64,000 nucleotides of DNA from positions 62,001-126,000 of the forward strand of contig JAHLKF010000033.1 in the NCBI GenBank assembly GCA_025558075.1, read 5' to 3'. This document shows, one piece after another, positions 1 to 12,188 of the stretch. The stretch comes from Gaertneriomyces semiglobifer (Eukaryota; Chytridiomycota; Chytridiomycetes; Spizellomycetales; Spizellomycetaceae). A program made the translations under genes and the position numbers. The notes beneath the pieces are model-generated. The model was not told the origin of the DNA and searched no databases. It saw only the letters and a program-made list of their open reading frames with translations. The first letter of the stretch is position 1; every line of letters starts with the position of its first letter.

Positions 1-83
1 AATGATGCCTCTCAAGCCGCACATGCGTATACTGCACCGCAGACACGTATTGAAGTCTCGTCATCCCGGGACACTACGGCGAG

Positions 84-2251
84 ATGACCCTCTCCACAGA
101 CTCCGGCGAAGAAGGTTGGGCGTTTGCGTGGGAAAACTTACGAGTCACAGTCAAGAGGCAGAATGCACCTTCGACGGCGACGACACCATCAGATGTCGAG
201 GATGCAAGTCATGCGTTTGAGAACTCACCGAAATCCCAAGTTCTGCTCAACAGTATTTCTGGGCGAGTGGCGCCGGGAGAGCTGATGTGCGTTATGGGGC
301 CTAGTGGTTCTGGCAAATCTACCTTTCTCGATGTGATAAGTGGTCGATTCATGAAGGCCGCCAATTCAACAGTAGAGGGAAGCATTCACTTTGGATCTAA
401 GCCAATGCCTGTCAACACTGCTTCGCCAGGTCTGATGGCATATGTGGCCCAAGAAGACAAGGGAATTATTGGTGGACTTACTGTTAAAGAGAATTTGCAG
501 TACGCAGCAGACTTGCGCATGCCAGCGGAGTTTTCGTTTATTGAAAAACAACACCATGTTACGCGGGTTTTGCAACAACTGGGGTTGTCGAATCAGGCCG
601 ACACTATTGTCGGCCATGCTTTCAAAAAGGGCATCAGCGGTGGTCAGAAGCGTCGTGTCAGCCTCGGTATCGAAATCATTACTGGCCCCGCAGTGCTGCT
701 CTTGGATGAAATCACAAGTGGTTTGGATTCGACAGCTGCCGTGAAAGTTATAGAATTGGTGAAAAAAATTGCGCAGGCGAACCAAATGAGAGTCATTTGC
801 ACTATTCATCAACCGAGCGCGAAGCTGTTTGGTGAGTAGCTCACGCTTGCATGGCCGGCCATGGTCAATTAACCTTACAAAATTTTCAGCACTTTTTGAC
901 AGTGTCTTGTTCCTTGCTGGAGGAAATGTTGCGTACCATGGCCCGGTATCGAAAATGCCAATGTGGTTCGCCAAGCAAGGCTATCCGTGTCCTGTCTATG
1001 AGAGTCATACTGACTACGTACTCGATTTACTGAATACCGATTTCATGGTCGACAATTCGAGCAGCCTGGATAGTTCCCTTGACACTGTTGACTCCGTGCA
1101 GAAACCCGTGGGTGCTTCCAGTCTGCGCACCATTCTCAAAGGCTACCTTCAAACCATTCATCCGGCATTGATGGAAAAAATTGCTGAGCAAAAGCTCAAA
1201 CCGTGTAGGCCAGATGCGGCACTGTTTCGTACCCAACCTGCTACTGTCGGCATACATCATGCCTGGGTCTTGACTTCGCGATCGTTGTTGACCACCTGGC
1301 GTGATCCAGCGGCTTTCTGGATCCGATTGTGCTTAACATTCCTCGTGTCTGTTCTTGCCGGTACTGTCTGGTGGCAGCAACCGCATGCCATTGAGAGCGC
1401 GAGAAATATTGCTGGTGGTTGCTTTCTATTCGTTCTGGCGGTTTGCTTTGATGCTTTAACCGCGATCACTAGTGGTACGTCGTGGTTGCAGCTTATGCTT
1501 CCCTTCGTTCGTTTTTCTGACGCTCGTCTCTCAATCAGTGCTACAGTGGCGGGCGCTGTTCATGCACGAGCACAAAAATGGCGTATACGCCATGATACCG
1601 TTCGTCGCCTCTCAGATGATTGCTATCATTCCATTTCTACTTGCACAAGCGTTGATTGTCTCTATTCCGTTCTACTTCATGACTGGACTTCGCGCGGCTG
1701 CCGGCCCCTTCTTCTATTTTGTAGGCTTACTGTTCATGTCTACCCTTGTGACTGAGAGCATGGTCCTGGTTCTTACTTGGTTGATTCCTCATGCGGTTGC
1801 CGCGAATGCTGGGGGTGTGTTGATGTTTGGGTTTTTGATGATGATGTCTGGTTGCTTGATTTTGCCAGACTCGCTGCCCGAATTTTGGCGCGCATGGGCC
1901 TATCACATCGGCCTATTCAAGTACACCAATGAAGGCATCCTGCTGAATGAGTTTATCGAGGGGGAGCCGATTCCTTGTTTGGATATCACGACACCCTTTT
2001 GCGTCGACGGTTATACGACACTCGACGTACTTCGAGCGTCGTTTAACATGCATGTGACAGATGCCGCAATGCCGTTCTGGGCCCTGGCAGCTATTTGGAT
2101 AGCGATGACTTTTGTGTTTTACTTGTGCGTTGCGCGCGAGGGATGGACATGGAAGAAACCTGTGGCGGTGTTCATTGGTTTAGGACGCCGAGAATCGCGA
2201 ATGCCTCTCGAAGTCGCGGGTCCGTCGTCCGGGTTCAAGGCGTTGCCTTAG
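84..2251 (+). CDS. ABCG-type half transporter
   Basis: ATP-binding cassette half-transporter of the ABCG (White/PDR half-size) family, NBD first and membrane domain second. It probably dimerises to export lipids or xenobiotics across a membrane. Exons 84-831, 890-1474 and 1539-2251 (GTGAGT and GTACGT donors) join in frame to 681 aa. Visible motifs: Walker A GPSGSGKST (about residues 72-80), Q-loop Q123, signature ISGGQKRR (about 184-191), Walker B LLLDE (205-209). The C-terminal half holds about six hydrophobic segments, including the long ones encoded near 1610-1870. The ATG at 84 precedes a plausible N-terminus, but the window begins only 83 bases upstream, so earlier exons cannot be excluded. 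Substrate cannot be told from sequence. Confidence 0.9.
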
Positions 2252-2520
2252 AGTTAGAGGTTGTTTAGAGTTTAGACCTACGTACTTAATGTGTTTGCTA
2301 TAATAAGTTTAGTGAAATACCAGTGCATGATATCCGAAGGCGTCCGACCACGTCCAACTTTGTCACGTCGGTTTACGACGCGTCTTGCACGGTTTCCACT
2401 CGCTTGGCTCAAACGATTATTCGCCTCGTACTGCGGTTGTTGAACGGCCTCGATAAAAGTTCGATCTTTGTATTCAAGCCGGTAGTCATTGAGGTAGTTT
2501 ATAGGTTATTTGAACCTATC

Positions 2521-5500
2521 ATGATCAGAGCCGCAAGTGAGCCTGATTTGGTGTCCGGTGAAGTGACGCCCCGGCCAAGTAAAGTCAACGTAGATGTCGT
2601 TCACAGCATCCCGCAAGTCGAAGCCATGGTTGAAGCAGCATTCGCCGAGGAAATAGATGGTGCCGCCGTTGCAGCAGAATATCCAGATGATGATCGGAGA
2701 TCACATACCACCGAGGAAGCTGGGCAGAACCCTTCGCCAGTATTGCACGAGGCTTACAATGAAGGAGATGCCCCTTCTGAGGAGGCTCATTCCAACGTTG
2801 AAGGTATCGCGGATACGGTGGATGATGGAATAAATAGCGACGACGATGAAGAGTCTGCAAAGACTGGCAACACTGCCGACCTTGAGCTCTTGATGGAACA
2901 ACGGAATCGCCGTTTGGAGGAACTCAACGAGGCTAGGCGCTCTTTGAACGAGATGCAAAGGTGAGATAGAAATTGCGCTCCGTCCATCAGATATGTTAAC
3001 CGACGTTTTCGTGGCATAATTCCTTAGACAACGGCACCAATTAGAGTCTTACCGCCACCTTTTGACGGAAGCAATGGAGAGCGATCAACCGGAACATGTG
3101 AACATGCTTTTGCAACAGCTATCAGATATTAATGATTTGGTTGGTACCCCGTCGGCCATAAGAGAAGCTTGGAGTCAGTTCCCTGCAGAACCCCAGCCCC
3201 TCCAGCGCCCGGCCATCACTGAGGAAGACGCTCGCGCAGCTCCAGGCAATTTTGGCGGGCCATTAAATATGAAAATGGAAGCTGAACTGACTGCACAACA
3301 TGAACGAGCTCATCATTCATTCGTTCCTGCCGAAGAAGCGAAGGGAATAAACTCTGGTTCAGCCGTTGACCATAAGCCGCAGAGTGACCTAACTGGTCCG
3401 CCCCAGACTGAACAGACGCAGGAACCCATCAATAGGGGCAACATGCCGCAACAAGCGGACGCAACCTGGATAAATGGTCGCTCAAACCTCGCCCCTTACA
3501 ATCAAGTCAGCGAAGATTATGAGAGTGATGAACGAAAGCCTAACAGCACGGCTCATTTCAGCAGCAGCACGGATGAGATTGTTCGCTTACTCGCACAACT
3601 GTCTGAAGCGGATATTGCAGCTAATCCAAAGCTCGCTGAAGTATTGGCCTTAAAACAGGCATGTGATGCGAAGGACGAAGAGCTGCGCCGGTTACAGGAC
3701 ATACGGCAACGGTCCATGGGGTATCACTTTTGGCCCAGTTCTTCATCTAGGCCGGCATATGAAGAGCGTGATGAACCGCGTCTGGTGGAAGTTACTGACA
3801 GCCATATCATGGAAGGTCGCATTGGATCGGAGAAGCCGTATGGACCACTCAGTACCGAAGTTGATGAGACAGAGGAAATCTCTGCAGAAGCGAATCAGCA
3901 ATTAGCGTCTTTCCAACATATGAAGGAGAAGTACGAACACAACCAACGTGATGCCCAAGAGCAAATGTTGATCTTTCAACAGCGCCGAAAAGACTTGGAA
4001 GAGCTAAAAGCTCAGTTTGAAGAGATGAAAGCATTGATGGAAAATGTGGACGGTGGAGATAGCGCGAGTCCATCCAGGCCGCAGACTCAGCAGTCTCGAG
4101 ACACGCCCAAGGATCCTTTACTCGAAATGCGTGTTCTACAACGTGAATTGGAAAGACTGAATCATGTCAAAACGGATATGGAGGCAAAGTTGCGGAGTCA
4201 CTACAACATCATAGAGAGTACATCCTCTTCTGATTCGCGCTCGGAAACGCATTCTCCCCTGCGCGGCGTGGAAGCGGTTGAAAATAGTGGAATACACACT
4301 GAATTGGAACAGTTAATGCGACGGTTGGTCCAGGCATCTGTCGAAGAAAGTGGGCTGTACGGGTTAAACGTGCCCAGTAAAGCGTCCGTGCAAGGCGATC
4401 AAGCTCAGTCTCCTGCACAGTCAGCACGCCGTACTGAGCCTCAGCAGCTCCAGTTTGCCCAACAAAATACGAGCACCACACACTCAAAGCAGACTATTTC
4501 ACCCAAGAAGCCGCTCATGAGAAATTTGAACATGAATATTGAAGATGGGACAGATTCATATATGGATTCCTCGAGAAGCCGTGGCCGTGAGGAGCTCACG
4601 ATTGGAAGGATTGATGAGGAAATGCGGGTATGAATCTATGTGTAGTACGCGTTCGATAGAGTTGATATTGACGAACCGCTCACAACCTAGAAAATCTTCA
4701 TGGAAATGCAAACCATAAACCAGCTTCGATCAGTCGCGTCGGGTGCTCACAGAGAACAATTCGACAGACTGTACTCGCATCTACAGTCTCAGCTTGACGA
4801 ACTCACAGAAGTCCAGAATCAAGCTGCCTATTACCAACAAATTTCGGAAAAGGTATGTATTTAGCGCTTGGAAGGGGTTCATCTGATGCTGATCATTATA
4901 GCAGAGCGGTGGCCACATTGAGAGTCAAGACCAAGAACAATTGAATTTCGAAGAAGAAGCCCGAAGAGGTTTTGCTGCGGTACTTTTTCTCATGGTGCTC
5001 TGCTCTCATCTGTATTTGCTCACGTCATGACTCCCGAAGCTGAATAACCAGCCTCTGCCCGAAGATACCCTCCCAACTGCAGCGGACAGAGCCGGAATGA
5101 ACACATTGGTAACGGCCCAACAAGATTAGCTTGATGGAAGCGATAAACTAAATTTTTGCTGTTGTTTGTTTAGCAATCAGCCGCGCAAGGGTCTCACCTG
5201 GCAGTCTCGTCCTCAGACGCATACGCTCCTGTCAATCATGAGCCAACCACTAACAAGGTATGCTCATGACTTCGCATGAAACATGAAATTATCCGAATCT
5301 TAACGTTTGTATTCAGCTTCGCTCGAGATTTGCAAGTACGGACCAGTATGGCGCGCATGGGTACCATCCTGTGCCCAGCCATGCCCACAGCGAAGCCAGT
5401 CGACTAGAGCACGAGGCATGGGTGGAGGATGGAGAATACGAAACCTACCCTGTGCCTCAACGACCTCCAGATTCACATACCGAGAATGCATCCAAGCAGT

Positions 5501-5787
5501 AAGTGCTGGTCACTGATGGATTGCCTGAATTGCCTGGTCTTCCGCACGCTAATACCAATGTTCCTGGCAGACTTTTCAATCAGTACTCTGATAAAATCTA
5601 TCGGCATGCTGCGTACGTGATTTCGCAATTTGAAGCGGAGCCCTACTTTCTGCTGCAGATCTTTAGGGGACTGGAGCGGTGCAGCAGCGGGTATGCGAAG
5701 CAAAGGCTTCTGTTAGCCTTGGACGATATCGTGGAGGAGCTGGGAACTATGCAAGTTCAGACCGACGCCCCGCATGACAAGACGTGA
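2521..5787 (+). CDS. PCM1-like centriolar satellite protein
   Basis: Long, acidic, coiled-coil protein, about 943 aa. Inferred exons: 2521-2960, 3028-4627, 4691-4852, 4902-4979, 5040-5108, 5174-5257, 5317-5498, 5571-5787; all junctions keep frame. The last exon encodes IYRHAAYVISQ, then EPYFLLQIFRGLE, then KQRLLLALDDIVEEL. As I recall, this follows the conserved C-terminal segment of animal PCM1 (isoleucine-serine-glutamine, PHFL..LFREL, RQRALYALQDIV). Coiled coils lie in the middle (QRNRRLEELNEARRSLNEMQ, LDELTEVQNQAAYYQQ). PCM1 organises centriolar satellites that feed ciliogenesis. The acceptor of exon 4 is a NAGNAG (tatagcag), so a one-codon variant is possible. The frame is open upstream to 2290 but lacks an ATG; 2521 is the first. 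Family assignment rests on memory of the C-terminal motif. Confidence 0.68.
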
Positions 5788-5944
5788 TAAGGCGAAAGCC
5801 ATAAAAGGAGTTGCTAGTGACAATTTGTTGTAATAGAATTTGTACAAGAGGAAGCTGCACATTTGTGGTTCAAAAGTCGTGTTTTGGCGTTTGCAGTTGC
5901 TTGCAGTTCACCTTTTGCATACGCACAAACAAGTCTGCGAAGCC

Positions 5945-7293
5945 ATGCTTCTCATGCGTATCTGGTGTAGTACCATATGGGTTACGCTCTTAGGCACCAC
6001 GCTAGCCGACGCATCTACTGCCGACGTATCGGCGGATCTTTTTGCGCATCCATCGTATCAAGTACTTTTTGGGAACACGTACCGACATGCCGACCAAGCG
6101 GCAAACCTTGTTAGTGGACGGGAGATTTTGATGAAGACTGGCGATGCAGATTATATATGCCGTTTACCAACGATACCAGAAAATCACGTATCCGCGCACG
6201 GCGATACCGTCAAGGATGTGGATACACCGAAGACCCGCATGGAAGCGATGCAAAAAGCTCTGAACTTGATTGAGTCTAACAGCCAATGTATTCAATATGT
6301 AAGTGTGTGAGTTCTCATTTCTGCTGGTTAGGCCATTGCTAATGATGCTGTTCCTAGCGCCATGGATACTGGACCTATGACTTTTGTCCCATGCAGTACG
6401 TACGCCAATACCATGCGGTATCAGAGCGAGAAGCTGCCGCTTTAAGTCCGGCACAGAAGCGGCAACTTGATGCGCAAGACTATTTCTTGGGCCGTCATGA
6501 TCCTAGCAATGCTCGATCTCTCGAACTAGTGGACTATCGACACGCTGGCCGCAAGAACGTGTACGTGAGACAGCGATGGACTGATGGTACAATATGCGAA
6601 ATCAGTGGGCGTCCACGGGAAGTGGACATTGAGTTTCACTGCCACCCTGATGTAGTGCGCGCTTATATCTCGCAGGTACGAGAGACAGCGACATGTCGCT
6701 ATGTCGTGGTCGTTTATTCCCCGCATCTGTGTCAAGTCGACATCTTCATGCCGGATGCGGCTAATTCAGCGAGCCGTGTGCAGAACATTGTATGTGATCC
6801 TGTCGGTAATGCTGATGCAAGTGCCGCTGCGGGAGATATCTCGTTGGGAGCTGCAGGGGATGCACGGACGTCTCAGTCCCTCATGCAGGCCCTCAAGCGC
6901 GCCGACCTCGCCACTTCATTAAAGGACGGCTCTAGTGCCCGTGGTGCATCGACTAGCACTGGCTCCACGCCTCCTACGCCCACCGCTGGCGTGAAGTCTC
7001 GCCCAAAGGATATGGTTCAAACCATTCAAGACATTGCACAGATGTTTTTAGATGAAGCGAGGAATCGCGATCACCAAAAAGACAGTGCCAGCTCACAACG
7101 GCCGACTGCAGATTCTGCTGGGGATGAGGAGCACACAGAAGAGTTGTCTAAAGCCAGCGTACGACGTTTGGCCAGTCAGATGACAACTATCATGAATGAA
7201 TTTTTTGGAGACGATCTTGACTTCTACATAGATGTGTATGAAGAAGAGGAAGAAGATCCAGACGACACCTCATCTGTCGATTCGAAATCATGA
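5945..7293 (+). CDS. OS-9/Yos9-like ER lectin (MRH domain)
   Basis: ER-quality-control lectin of the OS-9/Yos9 family, which reads trimmed N-glycans on misfolded glycoproteins and hands them to the HRD1 ubiquitin ligase. Exons 5945-6298 and 6358-7293, 429 aa. The ATG at 5945 opens a hydrophobic signal peptide (IWCSTIWVTLLGTTLADA). The intron falls at the start of the mannose-6-phosphate-receptor-homology domain: YWTYDFC, MQYVRQYH, YFLGRHD, then DGTICE, SGRPREVD, RETATCRYVVVVY. These contain the expected Trp, Gln, Arg, Glu and Tyr sugar contacts and paired cysteines. The C-terminal third is acidic and low-complexity, ending DTSSVDSKS. Unlike yeast Yos9, there is no HDEL-type retention signal. 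Confidence 0.87.
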
Positions 7294-7324
7294 AGTGACC
7301 TGTAAGCTATGCCTCACTTCCGCG

Positions 7325-8749
7325 CTAGGCGTCCACGGGAACTGTTAAGTCCGGCCCATCCCAGGTGGGAACAACCCGAGTGGGGTTGATTTGAATGTGC
7401 GACATGTAGTAGTGGCGCTTGATGTGTTCCATATTCACAGTATCAGCAATCTGGGATGTGTTGGACGGCTCATCAATGATCATAGATCGCGAATTGCTGA
7501 TTCATGCATGACTTACTTTGGGCATTTGGTAAATCCGGCGCAACCACTTCAAAATATTAGGATACGAATGCGTAATGGTAGCCTCTGTGCATTTGAAGTG
7601 CGTGTGGTAGACTGGGTCAAAACGTACAATAGTCGTCCAAAGCCGAATCTAGAGGATAGCTCTGTCGGCAAATGAATGGATTGAAGGACTTCTGCAATAC
7701 ACTTACATCTGCTTCAGTAAACCTGTCACCGACCAGCCACTTGTTCTTACTGAGAATTGACTCCACCCTTTCCAGTGATGTGAAGAGTGGCTTCACACTG
7801 CTTTCATACGCAGCCTGCGTCGTCGCGAAACCCGCCTTGTACACTCTAACGAGCGGGTTATAACCAACATGATGCCATTAACCGAGGATATTTGAGCCCT
7901 ACCCATTATTGATGGTGTCATACACCCACTGATTGGTCTCATCGATCTGACTCGCGAGGTCTGAAGGATAGAAAGTGACCCCTGGCGCTGAGGACCACTC
8001 GTCGAAGGCGGTATTCAAAAAACTGGTGTGTGTTTGTTTGAGTAAGATAGCATTTCTGTAACAAGCGTTAGCTATGGCCCTACCGTATAATCTCACTGGA
8101 TTCGTTGTTCACGATGGTGTTCTGTTTGGTATCCCACAAAACCGGAACCGTGAATCGTCCGCCATAGTTGGGATCTGCCTTCAAATAGAGCTCTCGTATG
8201 TACTGGGCACCGTTGACAGAGTCGTTGATGACTCCCGCAGTAGATTCATTGGTGAAATCAAATCTCCATCCGCCTTCCTCAAGCAGATAGTGGACGACGC
8301 TCAAACCAATCACGTTCTCCAATCCCTTTAGAGCGCGAAGAATCAAACAGCGGTGAGCCCACGGGCAAGCAAGGGAGACGTACAGACTTTGAAGGAGGAA
8401 GATTTTAACAAATAGCAATTTACAGGAACCGTAATGGCTAAACATACTGGTATCTGTTGGGTTCCGCTTTAAAGGCCGCGTCTGCGTCAGTTGAGACGAC
8501 ATTGCGAAACGAGGACTTTTGACGCTTAAAGCTCCCATCTTTCGATGCCCACTGCAAAATACCACCTGGGCCTTTGGTGGATGCTTTGTCTTCCTTCGGA
8601 TCGGCTCCAGCAGACATAATGGGCGATGAACAGAACGTGCGCAGAGGTACAATTGATGGCAGACGCCGAACGATAGTGGTTGGAGGAGTCCGCGCGAAAG
8701 CAGATAATCTTGCGTAGTTCAGTAAAATCCTCCGATGCGCAGGCCTCAT
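7325..8749 (-). CDS. Glutathionyl-hydroquinone reductase (omega-like GST)
   Basis: Xi-class/omega-like GST of the ECM4/YqjG type, which reduces glutathionyl-hydroquinones using an active-site cysteine. Six exons on the minus strand: 8749-8448, 8386-8084, 8022-7903, 7845-7707, 7648-7517, 7450-7325, giving 373 aa. The catalytic Cys is in ACPWAHR. Family landmarks: GILQWASKDGSF, RYHLYVS (spliced across intron 1), NNESSEIIRFLNTAF (across intron 2), VGDRFTEAD, and RLWTTIVRFDPVYHTHFKC near the C-terminus. The first 45 residues are Arg/Ser-rich and lack acids (MRPAHRRILLNYARLSAFAR), so mitochondrial import is likely. Divergent from the HAM1-like gene. Confidence 0.9.
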
Positions 8750-9335
8750 GCTAAGATTGACCCTGTACGTAGCTGGCTAATCATCTGAATCTGCAAAAGA
8801 CTCAAGCGTGTAGTGTTCAGTGGCGCAACGCCACAAGACGTCAGATTGCATTTCACACCTCGGACTTCTTTCCTGACGGTTACGGAGGTAATAATTAGAC
8901 CCTTCGCTCGATCCGATCCGGGCTGTGTCATATCAGGGCGCAGTAGAAAACATGATCATACTCTGTCAGGTCAAGCCTCACGGTTACGACGAGTCCCCAT
9001 TGTACGGGCGATACAAAAGGGGACGTGGACTGATGAATGGATGCAGAAGTGATGTCACCTTGTCCGGCGAGGGCGAAGTTGCCAGTAACACCAGTCAGAT
9101 TACCTACCATTCACCATGAGTACCTGCCTTATGACGTCGATAGTCAACATGAGCTCAGAGAAATCAAGAGAAGAGGCCTATAAAAAGCGACATTGGCAAC
9201 TGCTGCCCCTGGGACTCGACAGTAACATTGAACATATCACACTTTTTGGACATCCACATTGACTGAATTGAATCACAACCGACTTACTTTTTTGAAATCA
9301 CAACTCCATCGTTCCCATCTATCACCAATTGAAAA
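8750..9335. promoter_or_regulatory. Divergent intergenic region, GHR / HAM1-like
   Basis: 586 bases between two divergent starts. A TATA-like TATAAAAAG lies at 9179-9187, about 150 bases before the HAM1-like ATG. Two CRE-like cores occur, GACGTC at 8837-8842 and TGACGTCG at 9132-9139. No further gene is convincing here; short ORFs are not conserved-looking. Confidence 0.5.
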
Positions 9336-11789
9336 ATGCCTGAAGACATTGAACGCCAGAGAATCGACCGTGCCCGCGAGGTGACCGCTGCTCTCAAAGG
9401 TTAGTTTGAAGCTTATCCCGAGCGCGCTACGCCCGTACGGGAGCGCTAATCCGGCTTTCGCTGTCGAGCAGAAGGCAAGATGCCAACCACAGCTCAAGCC
9501 GTTGGAGGTATTGAGAAGGTTGAACGCGAAGCAACCCTTGCTGAGGTATCGCAAGATATGAGCTCAACGGGGAAGAAGGTAGGCTACGCACCATATAGTT
9601 TACCATGCTTCCTTAAAAGTAACACGGAATTGCAGGTATTAATCGACACTGAGCGTCTGTTGCACGACACCAAGAAGGTCATGGCCCAGACCATGCCCAA
9701 CAACGAATTACAGAACGCCTTGTACTATGGAGGTCGCGCTGCAAGCAGTACGTCAGGATCTCAGGCCGATCTTTCCGGTGCCGCCGACCAACTCGTACAA
9801 GCCGGTGCCAAGGCCGCACAGCTCACCAAAATCATCATCACCTCTCCTGAATTCCGCACATTACTAAACGATATGAGCGCTATTGCTCAAGATATTCTTC
9901 GCACCAACACAATAGAAGCAAGTGATGAACTCGCAAACGACCCTAATGCGCCTGATCAAGTCAAGCAGGCCGCAGCTAGGACGCGAGACACTATTCAAAC
10001 CAAAGGTCCCGAAGGTGCAACCCGCGAAGGTCAAGCGCAAATGCAAGCTACTGCTCAGGAAGGGCGTCAGCGTCTCGAGGAAGAGAAGCAGCGCGCCGCA
10101 CAGGAGTACAATGTGCGATCGCAACAAGCCCAGGAAACCGGACGCGCCACCCAACGGACCGCCGGCGACTCTTTAGCCGGCGGAGCATCACTGAGGGACA
10201 CAACCAAGAATATCGTCGACGTAGTGGCTGACCGCGCAGAGCAGTATCTACCTAATGAAGTGGTAGACCGTACGTCGGGAGCAATCCGTGAGCAAGGTGC
10301 CAAATTGCACACTGGAGAGGTTAGCACTCAGGACTACAAGCAGCAAGGCGTAGCCAAGAAGAACGAGTTGATGAACCAAGGTCGTGCCGCAATGGATTCT
10401 GCCACAGCTCAACTTCGTGATCCGAACTCTCAAGTCAGACAGACCGGCGAACGCGTCGCTCGCAAGCTGGCCGATTTGCCTGAAGAGCGCCGCCAAGAAA
10501 TCATCACGAGAATTCGAAACGTTGCCCGTACTATCCAGTCCAAGCCCGAGTTCCAGAGCGGAATTTCGGAATTGTTCGACATCGTCGCCCCGCTCGCATG
10601 GCAAGCCAAGGAATCTGCAGCTACCACGCTCAACAAAGCGGCTGAAGCCCCAACTGATCCGAATCAGATCCAAGCGTCTCGTGACGCGCGCATTGCTATC
10701 TCCAACGCAAAGCAGCTCCTCGAGAACTTTGCCAGGGGACGCCCGCTTGACCCCCTCATTGAAACCATTCGCGATTTTGCCGCGCAAGCGCGTGATGACG
10801 AGGCTCTTCGTTTGTACTGGAGGGACCTTGGTAACTTCTTGCAGCGCATCATCAAGGAGACTGGCTACGCTGACAACACCAACTTCAATGCGGAGGCACG
10901 AAGCTTTATCGACCGTGGTCGTCAAGTCATGGACCAGTACAGCTACTATACCCAGAACCTATCGTACGAGGCCGGCATCTTCACCTCCGCTTTGTCTTCA
11001 AACAAAGCAACTCAAAAGGTCCAGGCTGATGCCAACACGCTGATCAACGACCTCTTCCTTGACGAGCGTGGTAAGCCAACATTCAAGCCGGAGCTTCTCC
11101 GTGACCTGGCCAAAGCAATTCCCAAAATTGCCGACAAACTTGCATACCTTCCAATTCCTCGCATTGATGTCGATGATGGCACCTACCACGTCGTATTCGA
11201 CAATATTATTCTTCACTCCACCATCCTCCCCAAGTATGTGCGCATTGTCACCGATACCACTGTCGATGCAACCAAGTCCGACCCCAACGAGCAACTCAAC
11301 AACTTCCTTCTCCTCGAGATTTCCAAAATCGAGGCTAGTGCGCGTGACATTGCCTGGTTGGTGAACAAGCACTCCGGTTTGATGAAGGTTGGAGACGTTG
11401 GTCTCGCCGACTTTGACATCAAGGGTGAAGGCCTGTCTATCCGCTTGAAGGTCATTCCAGGATCCGAAACGGGAGTTGCTGCGCCTTCGTCGAATGTGCA
11501 GGGACGCTTCCTCCACGCCGCAGATGTCAAGACCACATTGCACAACCTTGACCTGAGACTTCACGATTCTCGCCACGACTTCCTGTACAAGCTTGCCAAG
11601 CCTATCTTGCAAAGCCGTGCCAAGAAGCAGATTGAGAAGGCCATCAACGATGCCATTGCGGACCTGATATTTGCTTTGGATGAGAAGGTAGTTCAAGCAT
11701 CTACTGCTATGAGCACGACCGAGCCGGCTCTTGCCAAGGGTGTTCCAGAGTGGGGAAGCAAGTCTTTCACGCCGGCCAAGGAAGTTTAG
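9336..11789 (+). CDS. HAM1-like protein (fungal HAM1 N- and C-domains)
   Basis: Fungal protein resembling the HAM1-like N-terminal (formerly DUF5923) plus HAM1-like C-terminal architecture, thought to be related to lipid-binding BPI/SMP-type folds; cellular role not established. Exons 9336-9399, 9472-9578 and 9636-11789 give 774 aa. The middle (about residues 200-330) is a Gln/Glu/Arg-rich helical segment with repeated QAQ/EEKQRAAQEY patterns. The C-terminal 400 residues hold alternating helices and a beta-rich module (IPRIDVDDGTYHVVFDNI, then LHSTILPKYVRI). Intron 2 (9579-9635, 57 nt) is in frame and stop-free, so an intron-retained form adding 19 residues would still be translatable. AATAAA at 11835-11840 is a likely poly(A) signal. 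No signal peptide. Confidence 0.72.
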
Positions 11790-12188
11790 GAATAAATCTT
11801 AAATGTTGTTGATGTTGTAAAATTTTGTCAATTCAATAAATCGAATATGTGAAAACAATGAACTGAAAGGGACTCTGTTCAAATAAGCTGGCCACAGTTC
11901 GTTCTGGTTGTTGCGTGGTATTCATGTTCTGAAGTGCGTCCAACTACTTCGAGCTGAGGACGAGCCACGAACATCTTACGGAGCACGTTCTGCAGTGTTG
12001 GTCATGTTGCTTGGAAGCTTACTCCACTCACTCACAAACTGTTGATCACTGCGCACGCTGAAACTCATCGTAGCTCGTAACACACCGGTGGGAAAATTAG
12101 ATGTAGTCAACCAATTAACATTTATGACTTTGAATGTTTTCATATATTGACTAGCATACTTTAGACACCAAAAATTGTATTCCACATT
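11790..12188. other. Convergent 3' intergenic region
   Basis: 399 bases between the convergent HAM1-like and CsbD-like genes. Contains the AATAAA poly(A) signal at 11835-11840 for the plus-strand gene. No coding feature seen. Confidence 0.5.

Noticed and set aside
2..220. 72-codon ORF at the window start
   Set aside because: Arg/His-rich frame overlapping the start of the ABCG gene in another phase; no features of a real protein.
10248..11696. Long minus-strand ORFs opposite the HAM1-like gene
   Set aside because: Shadows of the coding strand; the plus-strand frame has the coherent protein and splice sites.
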